The notes under the pieces are model-generated. The model was not told the origin of the DNA. It saw only the letters and a program-made list of their open reading frames with translations, and searched no databases. A program made the position numbers and the translations under genes. DNA of 64,000 bases from Vicinamibacterales bacterium. Its GTDB lineage: Bacteria; Acidobacteriota; Vicinamibacteria; Vicinamibacterales; 2-12-FULL-66-21. This document shows positions 32,897 to 41,962 of this stretch, one piece after another (position 1 is the first letter of the stretch; every line of letters begins with the position of its first letter). The stretch spans positions 1 through 64,000 of the forward strand of contig DASXLB010000043.1 of assembly GCA_036496585.1 (NCBI GenBank), in the 5' to 3' direction.

Positions 32897-32952
32897 TGCA
32901 AGCGGCGCGCCGCGAGACAGCCGGGGTTCACCACGCGATCGCTCCGGTCCCG

Positions 32953-34248
32953 ATGTTGCGTCGCCTCCCTCCCATGAGCCGCGTCACGCGCGCCCTGCGC
33001 CATCGCAACTATCGGCTGTTTTTCTCGGGACAGAGCCTGTCGCTCGTCGGCACGTGGATCACCCGCGTCGCGACGAGCTGGCTGGTCTATCGCCTGACCG
33101 GCTCCGAACTGCTGCTCGGCATCGTCGGGTTCTGCGGGCAGATCCCGACCCTGATACTGGCCCCGTTTGCCGGCGTCGTGGTCGACCGCCGCAACCGGCA
33201 CCGGCTGCTGGTCGTGACCCAGATCCTGTCGCTGCTGCAGTCGCTGGCGCTCGCGGTGCTGACGCTCGAGCACCTGATCACCGTGAAGTGGGTGCTGGCG
33301 CTGCAGATCGCGCAGGGCGTCATCAACGCGTTCGACACGCCGGCGCGGCAGACATTCGTCGTCGAAATGGTCGAGGATCGCGCCGATCTGCCCAACGCGA
33401 TCGCCCTCAATTCGGCGATGGTGAACGGCAGCCGGATCATCGGCCCGTCGATTGGCGGCGTGCTGATCGCGACGGTCGGCGAGGGCTGGTGCTTCATGAT
33501 CGACGCGGCGTCGTACCTGTTTGTGGTGGCGTCGCTCATCCTGATGCGGACTGCGCCGGCGGCGCCGCGGCCAGCCACGCGGATGCGCGAGGAACTCCGC
33601 GACGGCTGGCGCTACGTCTGGCAGTCGCTGCCGATCCGGACCGCGCTCGTGTCACTGGCGGTCGTCAGCACGATGGCGATGCCCTACACGGTGCTGATGC
33701 CGGCGTTCGTCGACCACGTGCTGCGCCGGGGCCCCAACACGCTGGGGACCCTGATGGCGGCGTCGGGCGCGGGCGCGCTCGCCAGCGGCGTCTATCTGGC
33801 GTCGCGGCGCTCGGTGGTCGGCCTCGGCCGCATCGTGGCGATGGCGACGCTGGCATTCGGCGCGTCGCTGATCGGCTTCGCGTTCGCGACGTCGTTCTGG
33901 ATGGCGCTCGCCGTCCTGCCGGTGGTCGGAGGGGCCTTCATGATGCAGATGGCGGCGACCAACACCGTGCTGCAGACGCTCGTCGACGACCGGATGCGCG
34001 GCCGCGTGATGGCGTTCTACACGATGGCGTTCTTCGGCACGGCGCCGATCGGCAGTCTGTTGGCTGGCGTCGTCGCCGACCGGATCGGCTCGCGCTGGAC
34101 GATCGGCCTTGGCGGAGCCGCCTGCATCCTCAGCGGCGCCTGGCTGGCGTCCCGCCTGCCGCGCCTGCGCGCGATCGTCCATCCGATCTACGTCGAACGC
34201 GGCATCCTGCCCGTGCCGGCGGTCGACAGCGGCGCCAAGACTCTGTAG
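32953..34248 (+). CDS. MFS transporter, EntS/MFS_3-like exporter
   Basis: A 431-residue major facilitator with 12 hydrophobic helices. Typical features are ALRHRNYRLFFSGQSLSLVG at the N-terminus, TWITRVATSWLVYRLTG, the loop motif PFAGVVVDRRNRHRLLVV (motif A, G-x-x-x-D-R), and TNTVLQTLVDDRMRGRVMAF in the second half, characteristic of the EntS/MFS_3 exporter group. Substrates in that group include siderophores and drugs; here it is unknown. Start alternatives are ATG 32953 and ATG 32974 (MSRVTRALRHRNY); neither has a clear RBS, and the later one also gives a complete first helix. Divergent from the AI-2E gene. Confidence 0.88.
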   Translation: MLRRLPPMSRVTRALRHRNYRLFFSGQSLSLVGTWITRVATSWLVYRLTGSELLLGIVGFCGQIPTLILAPFAGVVVDRRNRHRLLVVTQILSLLQSLALAVLTLEHLITVKWVLALQIAQGVINAFDTPARQTFVVEMVEDRADLPNAIALNSAMVNGSRIIGPSIGGVLIATVGEGWCFMIDAASYLFVVASLILMRTAPAAPRPATRMREELRDGWRYVWQSLPIRTALVSLAVVSTMAMPYTVLMPAFVDHVLRRGPNTLGTLMAASGAGALASGVYLASRRSVVGLGRIVAMATLAFGASLIGFAFATSFWMALAVLPVVGGAFMMQMAATNTVLQTLVDDRMRGRVMAFYTMAFFGTAPIGSLLAGVVADRIGSRWTIGLGGAACILSGAWLASRLPRLRAIVHPIYVERGILPVPAVDSGAKTL

Positions 34249-34269
34249 CAGGCGAAAGCGCGCGGCCCC

Positions 34270-36747
34270 TCATTCGGCGCGGAGCGTGCTGGCTGGATCG
34301 AGCCGCAGGACGCGGAGCGCCGGCAGCAGGCTCGCGGCGACCGCGATGAGCATGAGGCCGGCGATCACCCCGGCAAACGTCGCGGGATCCGACGGCGCCA
34401 CGCCCCAGACGAACGACTGGAGGAGCCGGGTCACCGCCAGCGCCGCAGCGGCGCCGAGCGTCACGCCAGCGGCGGCGAGCAGGAGTCCAGGCACGACCAC
34501 CACGGCAATCGCCTGGCTGCCCGTCGCGCCGAGCGCGAGACGGATCCCGAGCTCGCGCGTGCGTTCGTTGACGCTGCTGGCGATCAGCCCGTGCAGGCCC
34601 ACACCCGCGAGCACAAGCGCGATCAGCCCGAGACCCGCGACGAGCCAGACCATGAATCGCTGCGACGCGAGCTTTTCGCCCCGGAGGGCGTCGATCGTCC
34701 GGATGCTGGCGATCGGCAGCTGCGGATCGACCGCCGCGATCGCCGTGCGCAGCTCCGAGACTACCTGCGACGCCGGCAGCTGGCTGCGGACGACCCATGA
34801 GGGCTGAAACCACGTGTGCACGAGCGTCAGGAACTTCGACGTGGTCTGCGCGACCGGAATGTAGACGCACGGCAGCGGCGAGATCGGGCCGAAGTTCCCC
34901 CACCCGGCCGATCCCTGCTGCGTGTTGCCGACGATACCGACGATCTCGCGCGGCGCGCCCGGACCGATGTGGCGGCCGATGACCTGCGGGTCGTTCTTGT
35001 AGTAGCGGGCGACGAACGCCTCGTTGACGACCGCCACGGGCGCCGACTGCGCGGTGTCGCGCGGGTCGAAGGTGCGGCCGCCGCGCACCGGCACGTGCAG
35101 CGTCTCGAAGAAGCCGGGGGTCACGTACATCTCGTTGGTGATGCGCCCCTCCGACGGGGAATCGACCTGCGGACCGTCGAGCCGCCGGAACCCGTCGTTC
35201 AACAGCCGGCTGTACGGCATGCCGAGCGCGACGGCGACGCTCCCGATCCCGGCGCGGCCGCGCAGGCGCGCATTCGTCGCCTCGAACAGCTGCGCCACGG
35301 CCTGCGGCTCACGGTAGCGCGCGTCCTGCAGCGACACGCTGGCGGTCAGCAGATTCGCCTCGTCGAAGCCGGGATCGAGCGTGCGCAGGTGCACGAAGGT
35401 CCGGATCAGCAGTCCGGCGCTGACCAGCAGGATGACGCCGAGCATCATCTCGGCCACCACGAGCACCCGGCGCGGCCAGCGGCTCGACCCGCCGGCGACG
35501 CCGCGGGTCCCGCTCTCGGCCAGCGCCGCCTGCACGTCGAGACGCGACGTCTGCAGCGCCGGAAACAGCCCGAACAGCACGCTCGTGCCGACGCCGCACG
35601 CTGCCGTGGCGAGCAGCACGCGCGTATTCAGCGTCAACGGCTGCCAGAGGCCGAACACCTTCGCACCGAGCGAGCCCACGACCGAGAGCGCCGCCCAGGC
35701 GACGGTCAGCCCCGCCGCCGCGCCGAGCAGCCCGATGATCACGCTTTCGACGAGGAGCTGCCGGACGACGGCGCCACGGCCGCTGCCGAGCGCCATGCGG
35801 GTGGCGATCTCGCGGGTGCGGGTCGCGCCGCGCGCCAGCAGCAGGCCGGCGACGTTGACGCACGCGATCAGCAACACGATGCCGACCGCGCCCCACAGCA
35901 TGAGCAGCGGCTGCCGGATGTCGGCGGTCATGCCCGCCTGCATCGGGACCAGCTCCAGCTCCGCGGCATCGCCGGCCGGCACGTTCACGAACGCCTGACT
36001 CGACGCGCCGCGCAGGTCGTTCTGCGCCTGCGCCCAGCTCACGCCGTCGCGCAGGCGGGCAATGGTCTCGTAGTTCGTGCCGCCCCCCTCTCCGGTCGTC
36101 GAGGGCTGGAGCGGCGTCCACAGATCGACGCCGCTGCCGCCGTCAAAGCGCGCGCCGCCCTCGGTGATCGGAAAGTCCGCCGGCATCACGCCGACGATCG
36201 CGTAGGTCTCGCCGCGCAGCGTCACGGGTCTGCCGGCCACGGCCCGGTCGCCGCCAAAGACGCGGCGCCACAGATCGTAGGTCAGCATGACCACCGGCTG
36301 GCCGCCGGGACGATCCTCGTCCGGGGAGAACTCGCGGCCGATCATCGGCGCGATGCCGAGCACGCGGAAGTAGCCGGCGCTGACCCGCTGCTGCGAGACG
36401 TAGGCGACGTTCTCCGCCGCCACAAGGTTGACGCCCGTGGTCCCGCCGTAGACGGCCGCGTCGACCGTGCTCGTGTGATCGCGCACCGCCAGCCACATCC
36501 GGCCGTTCGACCCGGTGTCGTGGCTGTCGCCCGACTTCACCGACCGATAGTGCCGCCCGACGATCGCCAGGCGGTCCGGCTGCGGGAACGGCAATGGCTC
36601 GAACAGGAGCGCGTTGACGGCGCTGAATACCGCCGCATTCGCGCCGATCCCCAGCGCCAGCGTCACCACCGCCGCCGCGGTGAACCCCGGTGTCTTGCCC
36701 AGCATCCGCAAGGCGTAGCGCGTGTCGCGAGCCAGCGTCTCGAGCAT
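34270..36747 (-). CDS. ADOP-type ABC transporter permease (MacB_PCD/FtsX duplicated)
   Basis: An 825-residue permease. Two tandem MacB-periplasmic/FtsX halves are visible. Half one begins DTRYALRMLGKTPGFTAAAV, has a helix VVTLALGIGANAAVFSAVNA, a periplasmic core (VFGGDRAVAGRPVTLRGETY), then FtsX helices starting LLMLWGAVGIVLLIACVNVA. Half two begins RRVLVVAEMMLGVILLVSAG and ends with LGIRLALGATGSQAIAVVV and a C-terminal LRLDPASTLRAE. No ATP-binding domain is present or adjacent: the orphan duplicated permease type abundant in Acidobacteria. The ATG at 36747 is preceded by AGGA at five bases; upstream ATGs lack an RBS. A similar gene lies at 56686. Confidence 0.9.
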   Translation of the reverse strand: MLETLARDTRYALRMLGKTPGFTAAAVVTLALGIGANAAVFSAVNALLFEPLPFPQPDRLAIVGRHYRSVKSGDSHDTGSNGRMWLAVRDHTSTVDAAVYGGTTGVNLVAAENVAYVSQQRVSAGYFRVLGIAPMIGREFSPDEDRPGGQPVVMLTYDLWRRVFGGDRAVAGRPVTLRGETYAIVGVMPADFPITEGGARFDGGSGVDLWTPLQPSTTGEGGGTNYETIARLRDGVSWAQAQNDLRGASSQAFVNVPAGDAAELELVPMQAGMTADIRQPLLMLWGAVGIVLLIACVNVAGLLLARGATRTREIATRMALGSGRGAVVRQLLVESVIIGLLGAAAGLTVAWAALSVVGSLGAKVFGLWQPLTLNTRVLLATAACGVGTSVLFGLFPALQTSRLDVQAALAESGTRGVAGGSSRWPRRVLVVAEMMLGVILLVSAGLLIRTFVHLRTLDPGFDEANLLTASVSLQDARYREPQAVAQLFEATNARLRGRAGIGSVAVALGMPYSRLLNDGFRRLDGPQVDSPSEGRITNEMYVTPGFFETLHVPVRGGRTFDPRDTAQSAPVAVVNEAFVARYYKNDPQVIGRHIGPGAPREIVGIVGNTQQGSAGWGNFGPISPLPCVYIPVAQTTSKFLTLVHTWFQPSWVVRSQLPASQVVSELRTAIAAVDPQLPIASIRTIDALRGEKLASQRFMVWLVAGLGLIALVLAGVGLHGLIASSVNERTRELGIRLALGATGSQAIAVVVVPGLLLAAAGVTLGAAAALAVTRLLQSFVWGVAPSDPATFAGVIAGLMLIAVAASLLPALRVLRLDPASTLRAE

Positions 36748-36820
36748 GGGAATCCTGTTCATGCGGGAATAGACGGAGCGAACGCGCGGTTGGTTTAGCG
36801 AAAATGGGGGCGGCGGCCCG

Positions 36821-37699
36821 CTATGCGCCCTCCTCCGACCGCTCGTCCCAGATATCGGACTGCGCAATCTCCCGGATCACGGGCTGGCTTCGCGCCTGGC
36901 GCACCATGTCGCCGCGCGGGTCGGCAAAGCCCCATTCACGCACGTCGATCGTGAAGCTGAATCGCGAGATGAGGGTGCCGCGGGTGACGTCAGCGTCCTC
37001 TTCGTCGCGCCCGATCTCGGCGCGCGCCTGCTCGATCAGCTGTTCGAGCACCCACGAGGGCACGTTCCGGCGATAGCCAGGATAGACGTAGCTGAACATC
37101 TGCAGCTGCGCCAGCAGCAGCGGCCAGTGCTCCCCGACCCGCGACATCAGCCGCTCCCAATCGAGGCCCTCGCCGACGCACAGCACAAGGTGCAGGATGT
37201 CGGACATGTCGTGCCGGTGGCGTTCGCTGATGAACAGCCGGTGCCAGATCAGTTCCTCGGCGGGAGCGATGCGGACCGGATGGGCCGCCAGTACGCCGGC
37301 GCGGCTGTGGGTGACCCAGCCGCCGTCGATGAAGGCGACCGCGTTTCCCATCCCATAAATCAGATCGACGAACTTGTCGCCGACGAACCCCTTGGCGAGC
37401 CAGTGCAGGTCCTCGAGCCGCATCACGAAGCCGGCGTCGTGAAGCGCGCGCGCCGCCGAGAGGACGGCCTGCGGCTCCACGAACAGGTCGAGATCCTTGG
37501 TCTGGCGGTAGATGCCGGTATGTTCGTAGATGGCGTAGGCACCGGCCACCACGTACGGCACGGCCGCCTCCTGGAGGGCCTGGAGGGCCCGCCGGTAGAC
37601 TTCCCGCTCCTCTTCCGGAATCCAGAAGTCACCGTGTGTCAGCGACTTCCGTTCTTCTGGCGACAGGCGTCGCGGACGCCGTCCATGCGCGCTTGGCAA
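36821..37699 (-). CDS. Nucleotidyltransferase-fold protein (MNT/NTP_transf-like)
   Basis: A 292-residue protein. Residues ~40-75 carry the nucleotidyltransferase signature: VVAGAYAIYEHTGIYRQTKD with DLDLFVEP, i.e. a G-A-Y-A-I glycine turn then the D-x-D metal pair (KDLDLFV). A later acidic residue (FVDLIYGMG) may be the third catalytic aspartate. Such proteins resemble antitoxin/toxin-type or unassigned nucleotidyltransferases (Nucleotidyl_trans/AbiEii-like). The start is a TTG at 37699, supported by GGAGG four bases upstream. The C-terminal half is helical with many charged residues. It lies 50 bases after the aldo/keto reductase and may be cotranscribed. Confidence 0.75.
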   Translation of the reverse strand: MPSAHGRRPRRLSPEERKSLTHGDFWIPEEEREVYRRALQALQEAAVPYVVAGAYAIYEHTGIYRQTKDLDLFVEPQAVLSAARALHDAGFVMRLEDLHWLAKGFVGDKFVDLIYGMGNAVAFIDGGWVTHSRAGVLAAHPVRIAPAEELIWHRLFISERHRHDMSDILHLVLCVGEGLDWERLMSRVGEHWPLLLAQLQMFSYVYPGYRRNVPSWVLEQLIEQARAEIGRDEEDADVTRGTLISRFSFTIDVREWGFADPRGDMVRQARSQPVIREIAQSDIWDERSEEGA

Positions 37700-37748
37700 G
37701 ATGCCTCCGGCTCTATCTCAGCAACCCGCGGGCCAAGTCGGAGGCGTC

Positions 37749-38672
37749 TCAGCCCGCGAGATCCGCCATCAGCGGAAACCCGTGCTGGCGCCGGCCTTCG
37801 TCGGCATCGTGCGCCATCGACGTCTTGAACCGCTCGAACCGTCCGTCGGAGGCCGGCTCGGCGGCATGGCGCCGCAGACGCGCCATCTGCGCAGCGCTCA
37901 GGGGGCTGAATCCCGACGCAATCCTGACGTTCTGCCGGAGCACGCGCATGGAATCGATACCGCTGACCGTGGTCGCGACCGGCAGGCTCATGGCGTAGCG
38001 AAGCGCGTCTTCGACCTTCACGGCCCGCTTCTTCACCGGGTCGCCGGACCCGCACAGGCTCTTCATCCCGATCGGAGCGATGCCCTGCCGGACGAGCTCC
38101 GGCAGCACCTGCGTCTCGAAGCTCTTGAACGTGCCGTCGAACACGTTCAACGGCAGCTGGCACGCGTCGAACTGGTATCCGAACGACAGCATCCGCAGAT
38201 GGATCGCCGGGTCCTTGTGCCCGGTGAACCCCACGAAGCGAACCTTCCCCTGCCGCCTGGCGCGATCGAGCGCCTCGACGACGCCCCCACGGGCGAAATG
38301 CCGATCGGGATCGTTGAAGTACACGCACTCGTGCACCTGCCAGAGATCGAGGTAGTCGGTCTTGAGCCGCCGCAGCGACTCCTCGAGCTGGCGCATCGCG
38401 ACCTTGGCATCGCGGCCGTGCGTGCAGACCTTGGTCATCAGGAACACCGCGTCGCGGCGATCGGCGAGCGCGCGGCCCATCCGCACTTCGCTCTCGTGAT
38501 CGTTGTACTCCCAGGCGTTGTCCATGAAGGTGACGCCGGCGTCGATGGCGGCGTGTACGAGTCGGATGCTCTCGCGCACACTTGCGATCTGTCCGAGATG
38601 ATAGCCGCCGAGCCCGAGCGCCGACACGCGGACGTCGGCATGGCGGCCGAACGGACGAAGAGGAATTGGCAT
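37749..38672 (-). CDS. Aldo/keto reductase family oxidoreductase
   Basis: A 307-residue NADPH-dependent TIM-barrel reductase. The catalytic tetrad can be seen as Asp in TFMDNAWEYNDH, Tyr in the same segment, Lys in VFLMTKVCTHGR and His in LDLWQVHECVYF. The N-terminus (RPFGRHADVRVSALGLGGYH) and VRFVGFTGHKDPAIHLRM are typical. The cofactor end is PVATTVSGIDSMRVLRQNVR. ATG at 38672 was chosen over upstream ATGs because the homology starts there. Gap to the chlorite-dismutase-family gene upstream is 53 bases, same strand. Substrate unknown. Confidence 0.88.
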   Translation of the reverse strand: MPIPLRPFGRHADVRVSALGLGGYHLGQIASVRESIRLVHAAIDAGVTFMDNAWEYNDHESEVRMGRALADRRDAVFLMTKVCTHGRDAKVAMRQLEESLRRLKTDYLDLWQVHECVYFNDPDRHFARGGVVEALDRARRQGKVRFVGFTGHKDPAIHLRMLSFGYQFDACQLPLNVFDGTFKSFETQVLPELVRQGIAPIGMKSLCGSGDPVKKRAVKVEDALRYAMSLPVATTVSGIDSMRVLRQNVRIASGFSPLSAAQMARLRRHAAEPASDGRFERFKTSMAHDADEGRRQHGFPLMADLAG

Positions 38673-38725
38673 GGGAGACGGCTCCAGCAAACGGCGCGCC
38701 GCGCCAGAGCGCCGGCGCACCTGGC

Positions 38726-39451
38726 CTACAACGGCGACTGCCAGAGGGCCCGGCCAACGAAGAACGGGCCCAGGCGGTCGAGATACAACGAGGTCTGCTG
38801 CGTCCTGCGCATCGACTGCACGACGGCGGAGAGCGGGAACAGATCCTTGCCGACCAGGCCGATCACGAAATCATTGTCGTCGCGGTCGAGCCCGTGACAG
38901 GCTAGCCGGACGTCATGAGCGAGGTCGCCGGCGCCGAAGGCCATGCCAATAGCCCCGTGTTCGGCCAGGATCTTCCGCTGCTCCTGTTCGTCGAGCTGCG
39001 CGAAACGGCCGCTCCGCCGGAGCGGGTACCAAATCGCCCATCGCCAGTCGGGATTGAGGACCGTACGGCGCGGCCGCTCGATGAGCGTCTCGCGCAGATC
39101 GGGCTCGTAGCCAATCGCGTAGGTGCGCCCGAGCATCGTGTAATCGGGCTTGAGCGTCAGTCCGGCGCACGGGCCGCTCCCGAGCACCCGCCGCAGGTCA
39201 TCGACCAGCGTCGCCGGATCGCGCGTCAGCGCCAGAACAGCGACGCCGTGCGGATCGTTGAGGTCTTCGTAGACCACGGCTTCGACCCGCGCGGCCTGGA
39301 GATGAGGCCCGATGGCCACCGCGTCCCGACAACCGCCGAAGGCCAGCACCTGCATGAAGAGACGATCGTCCGAACGCTGCGGCACGCCGTCCCTGAGTCC
39401 GCCCTTTTCACTGAGATCCGGCGGCTCGACGCGAGCCCGTCCCTTGTCCAT
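38726..39451 (-). CDS. Chlorite-dismutase-family heme protein
   Basis: A 241-residue member of the chlorite dismutase/coproheme-decarboxylase family (PF06778). Family blocks are WAIWYPLRRSGRFAQLDEQE, then RKILAEHGAIGMAFGAGDLA, HDVRLACHGLDRDDNDFVIG, LVGKDLFPLSAVVQSMRRTQ and YLDRLGPFFVGRALW. The proximal heme histidine is probably that in LACHGLD, one of several in this block. The sequence is of the non-canonical group rather than true chlorite dismutase, and a HemQ-type heme role is possible but not shown. No other heme-synthesis gene is near. ATG at 39451 with a TAGAGT box seven bases upstream and no RBS. Confidence 0.85.
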   Translation of the reverse strand: MDKGRARVEPPDLSEKGGLRDGVPQRSDDRLFMQVLAFGGCRDAVAIGPHLQAARVEAVVYEDLNDPHGVAVLALTRDPATLVDDLRRVLGSGPCAGLTLKPDYTMLGRTYAIGYEPDLRETLIERPRRTVLNPDWRWAIWYPLRRSGRFAQLDEQEQRKILAEHGAIGMAFGAGDLAHDVRLACHGLDRDDNDFVIGLVGKDLFPLSAVVQSMRRTQQTSLYLDRLGPFFVGRALWQSPL

Positions 39452-39458
39452 GCTGCTC

Positions 39459-39464
39459 ACTCTA
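39459..39464 (-). promoter_or_regulatory. TANNNT -10-like box, 7 nt before ATG start
   Basis: On the minus strand TAGAGT followed by GAGCAGC and the ATG at 39451 of the chlorite-dismutase-family gene. No Shine-Dalgarno; leaderless start is plausible. Confidence 0.4.
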
Positions 39465-39562
39465 TCGCACGGCCCGGCTCCCACCTCGAGCGCCGCCTGG
39501 CGCCGGCAGCGGTTTATGGCCCGGCGGCGCACAGGGATTGTCGAGGTTGACCCGCGTCATCT

Positions 39563-39568
39563 TATGAT
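39563..39568 (+). promoter_or_regulatory. TANNNT -10-like box, 9 nt before ATG start
   Basis: TATGAT followed by GATGAGGTC and the ATG at 39578. The spacer includes GAGG, a possible Shine-Dalgarno. Confidence 0.35.
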
Positions 39569-39577
39569 GATGAGGTC

Positions 39578-39874
39578 ATGTCCACCGACGAACGCCAGGC
39601 GGCACAGCGCCGCGTCACCGATCTGGTCGCATTGCTGAAGGCCTCGCCGCAGCAGGATCCGCTGAAGAATCTTCTCGACGAGACGGAGGCGCTCGCCCGT
39701 GCGATCACCGCCTTTCATCTCGAAGGGATCCGCTTTCGCATCTACAACGTCGATCGGATGGTGAACCACCCGCCGGTGCCGTTGCCTTCCGAAGCGGCGA
39801 CGATCGTCTCGGAGGTGCGGCGCCACCTCGAAGCGGCGGGTTTCCACACGCGGTCGCATCAGGCGCCGCACTAG
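39578..39874 (+). CDS. Small conserved-looking protein of unknown function (98 aa)
   Basis: A 98-residue soluble protein. The first ~45 residues are helical (TDERQAAQRRVTDLVALLKA, then LLDETEALARAITAFHLEGI), followed by a beta-like RFRIYNVDRMVNHPPVPLP and a final helix (AATIVSEVRRHLEAAGFHTR). No signal, no cysteine, no known motif. It is preceded by GAGG and followed after 92 bases by YtxJ on the same strand. Codon usage is like the neighbours, so it is probably real, but no function can be assigned. Confidence 0.65.
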   Translation: MSTDERQAAQRRVTDLVALLKASPQQDPLKNLLDETEALARAITAFHLEGIRFRIYNVDRMVNHPPVPLPSEAATIVSEVRRHLEAAGFHTRSHQAPH

Positions 39875-39951
39875 CCCCTCCTGTCGAGGCGCCGCCGCCG
39901 CGGATCGCGGCCGGGCCTGGTGATGAGCTCGATAGCATGGGGACGATTGGC

Positions 39952-39957
39952 TACAAT
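39952..39957 (+). promoter_or_regulatory. TANNNT -10-like box, 9 nt before ATG start
   Basis: TACAAT followed by GGAAGGCGA and the ATG at 39967 of ytxJ. The spacer contains a Shine-Dalgarno-like GGAAGG. Confidence 0.33.
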
Positions 39958-39966
39958 GGAAGGCGA

Positions 39967-40308
39967 ATGAAGACCCCCACGCCGATTCGGGACGTCGAAG
40001 CGCTCGAGGCGGCCATCGCTGAGTCGCGTCAACGGCCGGTGCTCCTGTTCAAGCACAGCCGATACTGCGGCGTCAGTTGCGAAGCCCTCGACGAGCTTCA
40101 CACGCACATCGAATCGGCCAGCGCCGCGGCGTCCTACAGGATGATCACGGTCCAGACCGATCGGCCGGTTTCCGATGCGGCGGCGCAGCGCTTGGGCGTC
40201 CGCCATGAAACACCGCAGGCCATCCTGCTCCGGGACGGCAAGCCCGTCTGGAACGCGTCGCATTTCCGGATCACCGCCGCGCAGCTCGACCAGGCCCTCT
40301 CGCAGTAA
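39967..40308 (+). CDS. ytxJ: YtxJ-like bacillithiol system redox protein
   Basis: A 113-residue thioredoxin-fold protein. It has VLLFKHSRYCGVSCEALDEL near residues 30-47, with a single conserved cysteine in the K-H-S-x-x-C-x-x-S motif of monothiol bacilliredoxin YtxJ. MITVQTDRPVSDAAAQRLGV and the cis-proline region HETPQAILLRDGKPVWNASH follow. In Firmicutes YtxJ reduces bacillithiol-mixed disulfides; in Acidobacteria it implies a bacillithiol-like thiol. Length matches the family. GGAAGG precedes the ATG at 39967. The upstream ATG at 39937 lies before the -10-like box and is unlikely. Confidence 0.85.
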   Translation: MKTPTPIRDVEALEAAIAESRQRPVLLFKHSRYCGVSCEALDELHTHIESASAAASYRMITVQTDRPVSDAAAQRLGVRHETPQAILLRDGKPVWNASHFRITAAQLDQALSQ

Positions 40309-40326
40309 CCCACGCGCGCAACGCCC

Positions 40327-41217
40327 TTACACCGGCCACAGCCACGCCGCCCCGCGCACGCCGCTCGAGTCACCGTGCCGGTTGCGCACCAGACGTGTGT
40401 CGACCCGATCCGAGAAGATCCAGCGCCGCCACTCCTCCGGCACGCGCGCATAGAGGCCGTCGATGTTCGAGAGGCCGCCGCCGAGCACGATCACGTCGGG
40501 ATCGAGCAGGTTGACGACGGTGGCGAGCGCCTTGGCCAGGCGCCGCACGTACAGCGTCAGCGCCGCGACGGCGCCCGCGTGTCCGCCGGCCGCGGCGTCG
40601 GCGATCGCCCGCGCGTTCGCCAGATCCGTTCCCCCGTACGCCATCTGCAGCCCGTGCCCGCAGAGAAACACTTCGATGCAGCCGCGGCGGCCGCAGTAGC
40701 ACGGCGGTCCGGGCCATTCCGCGGCGTCGGGCCAGGGCAGCGCGTTGTGCCCCCACTCGCCGGCGATCGCGTTGGCACCGCTCAGCACGGCGCCGTTGAC
40801 GACGACTCCCCCTCCGACCCCGGTGCCGAGAATGACGCCGAAGACGACGCCGACGCCCGCCGCCGCGCCGTCCGCGGCCTCTGAGAGCGCGAAGCAATTG
40901 GCGTCGTTGGCGACCCGCACCTCGCGGCCGATGGCGCGCGACAGATCGCGGTGCAGCGGATGGCCGATCAGCCAGGTCGAGTTGGCGTTCTTGATGACGC
41001 CCGTCGCGGGAGAGACGGCGCCCGGGATGCCGACCCCGACACTGCCGCGGGCGCCGGCGTCTGCCTCGACGGCGGCGACCAGCGCCGCGACGGCCTCGAG
41101 GCTGGCGGCATAGTCGCCGCGGGGCGTGTCGACACGGCGTCGGGCGCGTTCGACGCCGTTCGCGTCGATCGCGATCGCCTCGATCTTCGTCCCGCCGAAA
41201 TCGACGCCGATTCGCAT
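40327..41217 (-). CDS. ROK-family sugar kinase (fructokinase/glucokinase type)
   Basis: A 296-residue ROK kinase. MRIGVDFGGTKIEAIAID is the N-terminal ATP-binding site. The catalytic aspartate lies in VRVANDANCFALSEA. The phosphate loop is VFGVILGTGVGGGVVVNG. The zinc site is GEWGHNALPWP plus PPCYCGRRGCIEVFLCGHG, as in Mak-type fructokinases and ROK glucokinases. The enzyme phosphorylates a hexose at C6 using ATP; fructose or glucose specificity cannot be settled. It is the last gene of an operon with a HAD phosphatase (1-base gap) and a geranylgeranyl-reductase-type flavoprotein. Confidence 0.9.
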   Translation of the reverse strand: MRIGVDFGGTKIEAIAIDANGVERARRRVDTPRGDYAASLEAVAALVAAVEADAGARGSVGVGIPGAVSPATGVIKNANSTWLIGHPLHRDLSRAIGREVRVANDANCFALSEAADGAAAGVGVVFGVILGTGVGGGVVVNGAVLSGANAIAGEWGHNALPWPDAAEWPGPPCYCGRRGCIEVFLCGHGLQMAYGGTDLANARAIADAAAGGHAGAVAALTLYVRRLAKALATVVNLLDPDVIVLGGGLSNIDGLYARVPEEWRRWIFSDRVDTRLVRNRHGDSSGVRGAAWLWPV

Positions 41218-41218
41218 G

Positions 41219-41962
41219 TCAGCGCGTCGGCAGCGGCGCGCCGAGCAGCACGCGGACGAGGTCGTCGGTCGGCCTCAGCGCCCGCACTTCGGTGATGTCC
41301 GGCGGCTCCGCGGGGCGTGGCCGCCCTTCGGGATTGAACCAGACGGCCCGGATGCCGGCGCGCGCGGCACCGACGATGTCAGCGGCCCAGGAGTCGCCGA
41401 ACATCACGGTGTGCGGCGCCGACACGCCCAGCCGCCCGAGCGCCGCGTCGAAGATGCCGGGATCGGGTTTGGAGACGCCGACGTCCTCCGAGACGACCAG
41501 CTCGTCGACGAGCGCCGCCAGGCCGCAGAAGTGCAGCTTGTCGCGCTGTTCGTCGAGCAGGTTGTTCGAGACGATCGCAATGCGCGCGTGCGGCCGCACC
41601 GCTTCGAGGAGCGCCGCGGCCCCCTCGACCACCCGCCGCGCCGCGACGTAGCCGGCGCGGTAGGCGGCGGCGATCCGCCCGACGGCGTCGGCGTCCACGG
41701 CGATCCCGACCGCCGCGAAGACGCGACGGAACCGCTCGCGTCGCGCGTCGTCGATCGAGAGGTGGCCGGCCAGCACCTCCGCGTGCAGCGCCTCGAGGTG
41801 CTGCGAGTGATAGTCCTCGAAGCGCGTGAAATCGACCGCTGGAGCATGACGGCGGTGCACGTCCGCGAGCGCCGCGCGAGCCGAGCTGCGGTGGTCGAAG
41901 AGCGTGTCGTCGAGATCGAAGAAGACGGCGTGGACCACCGCGTCGGGATCTCCGTCACCCAT
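41219..41962 (-). CDS. HAD-superfamily phosphatase (YjjG-like)
   Basis: A 247-residue HAD hydrolase. Motif I is VFFDLDDTLFDHRSSAR with the nucleophile in D-L-D-D. Motif II is IAIVSNNLLDEQRDKLH. Motif III lysine is in DVGVSKPDPGIFDAAL, and motif IV is VMFGDSWAADIVGAARAG. The cap and overall order fit the YjjG/pyrimidine nucleotidase or 2-haloacid-dehalogenase-like group. ATG 41962 was selected because upstream residues are arginine/proline-rich shadow and the ATG overlaps the stop of the reductase gene by 8 bases (ATGGGTGA). Substrate unknown; a sugar phosphate is possible given the adjacent ROK kinase. Confidence 0.88.
   Translation of the reverse strand: MGDGDPDAVVHAVFFDLDDTLFDHRSSARAALADVHRRHAPAVDFTRFEDYHSQHLEALHAEVLAGHLSIDDARRERFRRVFAAVGIAVDADAVGRIAAAYRAGYVAARRVVEGAAALLEAVRPHARIAIVSNNLLDEQRDKLHFCGLAALVDELVVSEDVGVSKPDPGIFDAALGRLGVSAPHTVMFGDSWAADIVGAARAGIRAVWFNPEGRPRPAEPPDITEVRALRPTDDLVRVLLGAPLPTR

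Noticed and set aside
34816..36798. A 660-codon plus-strand frame
   Set aside because: Antisense shadow of the ADOP permease; low-complexity R/H/Q/D sequence.
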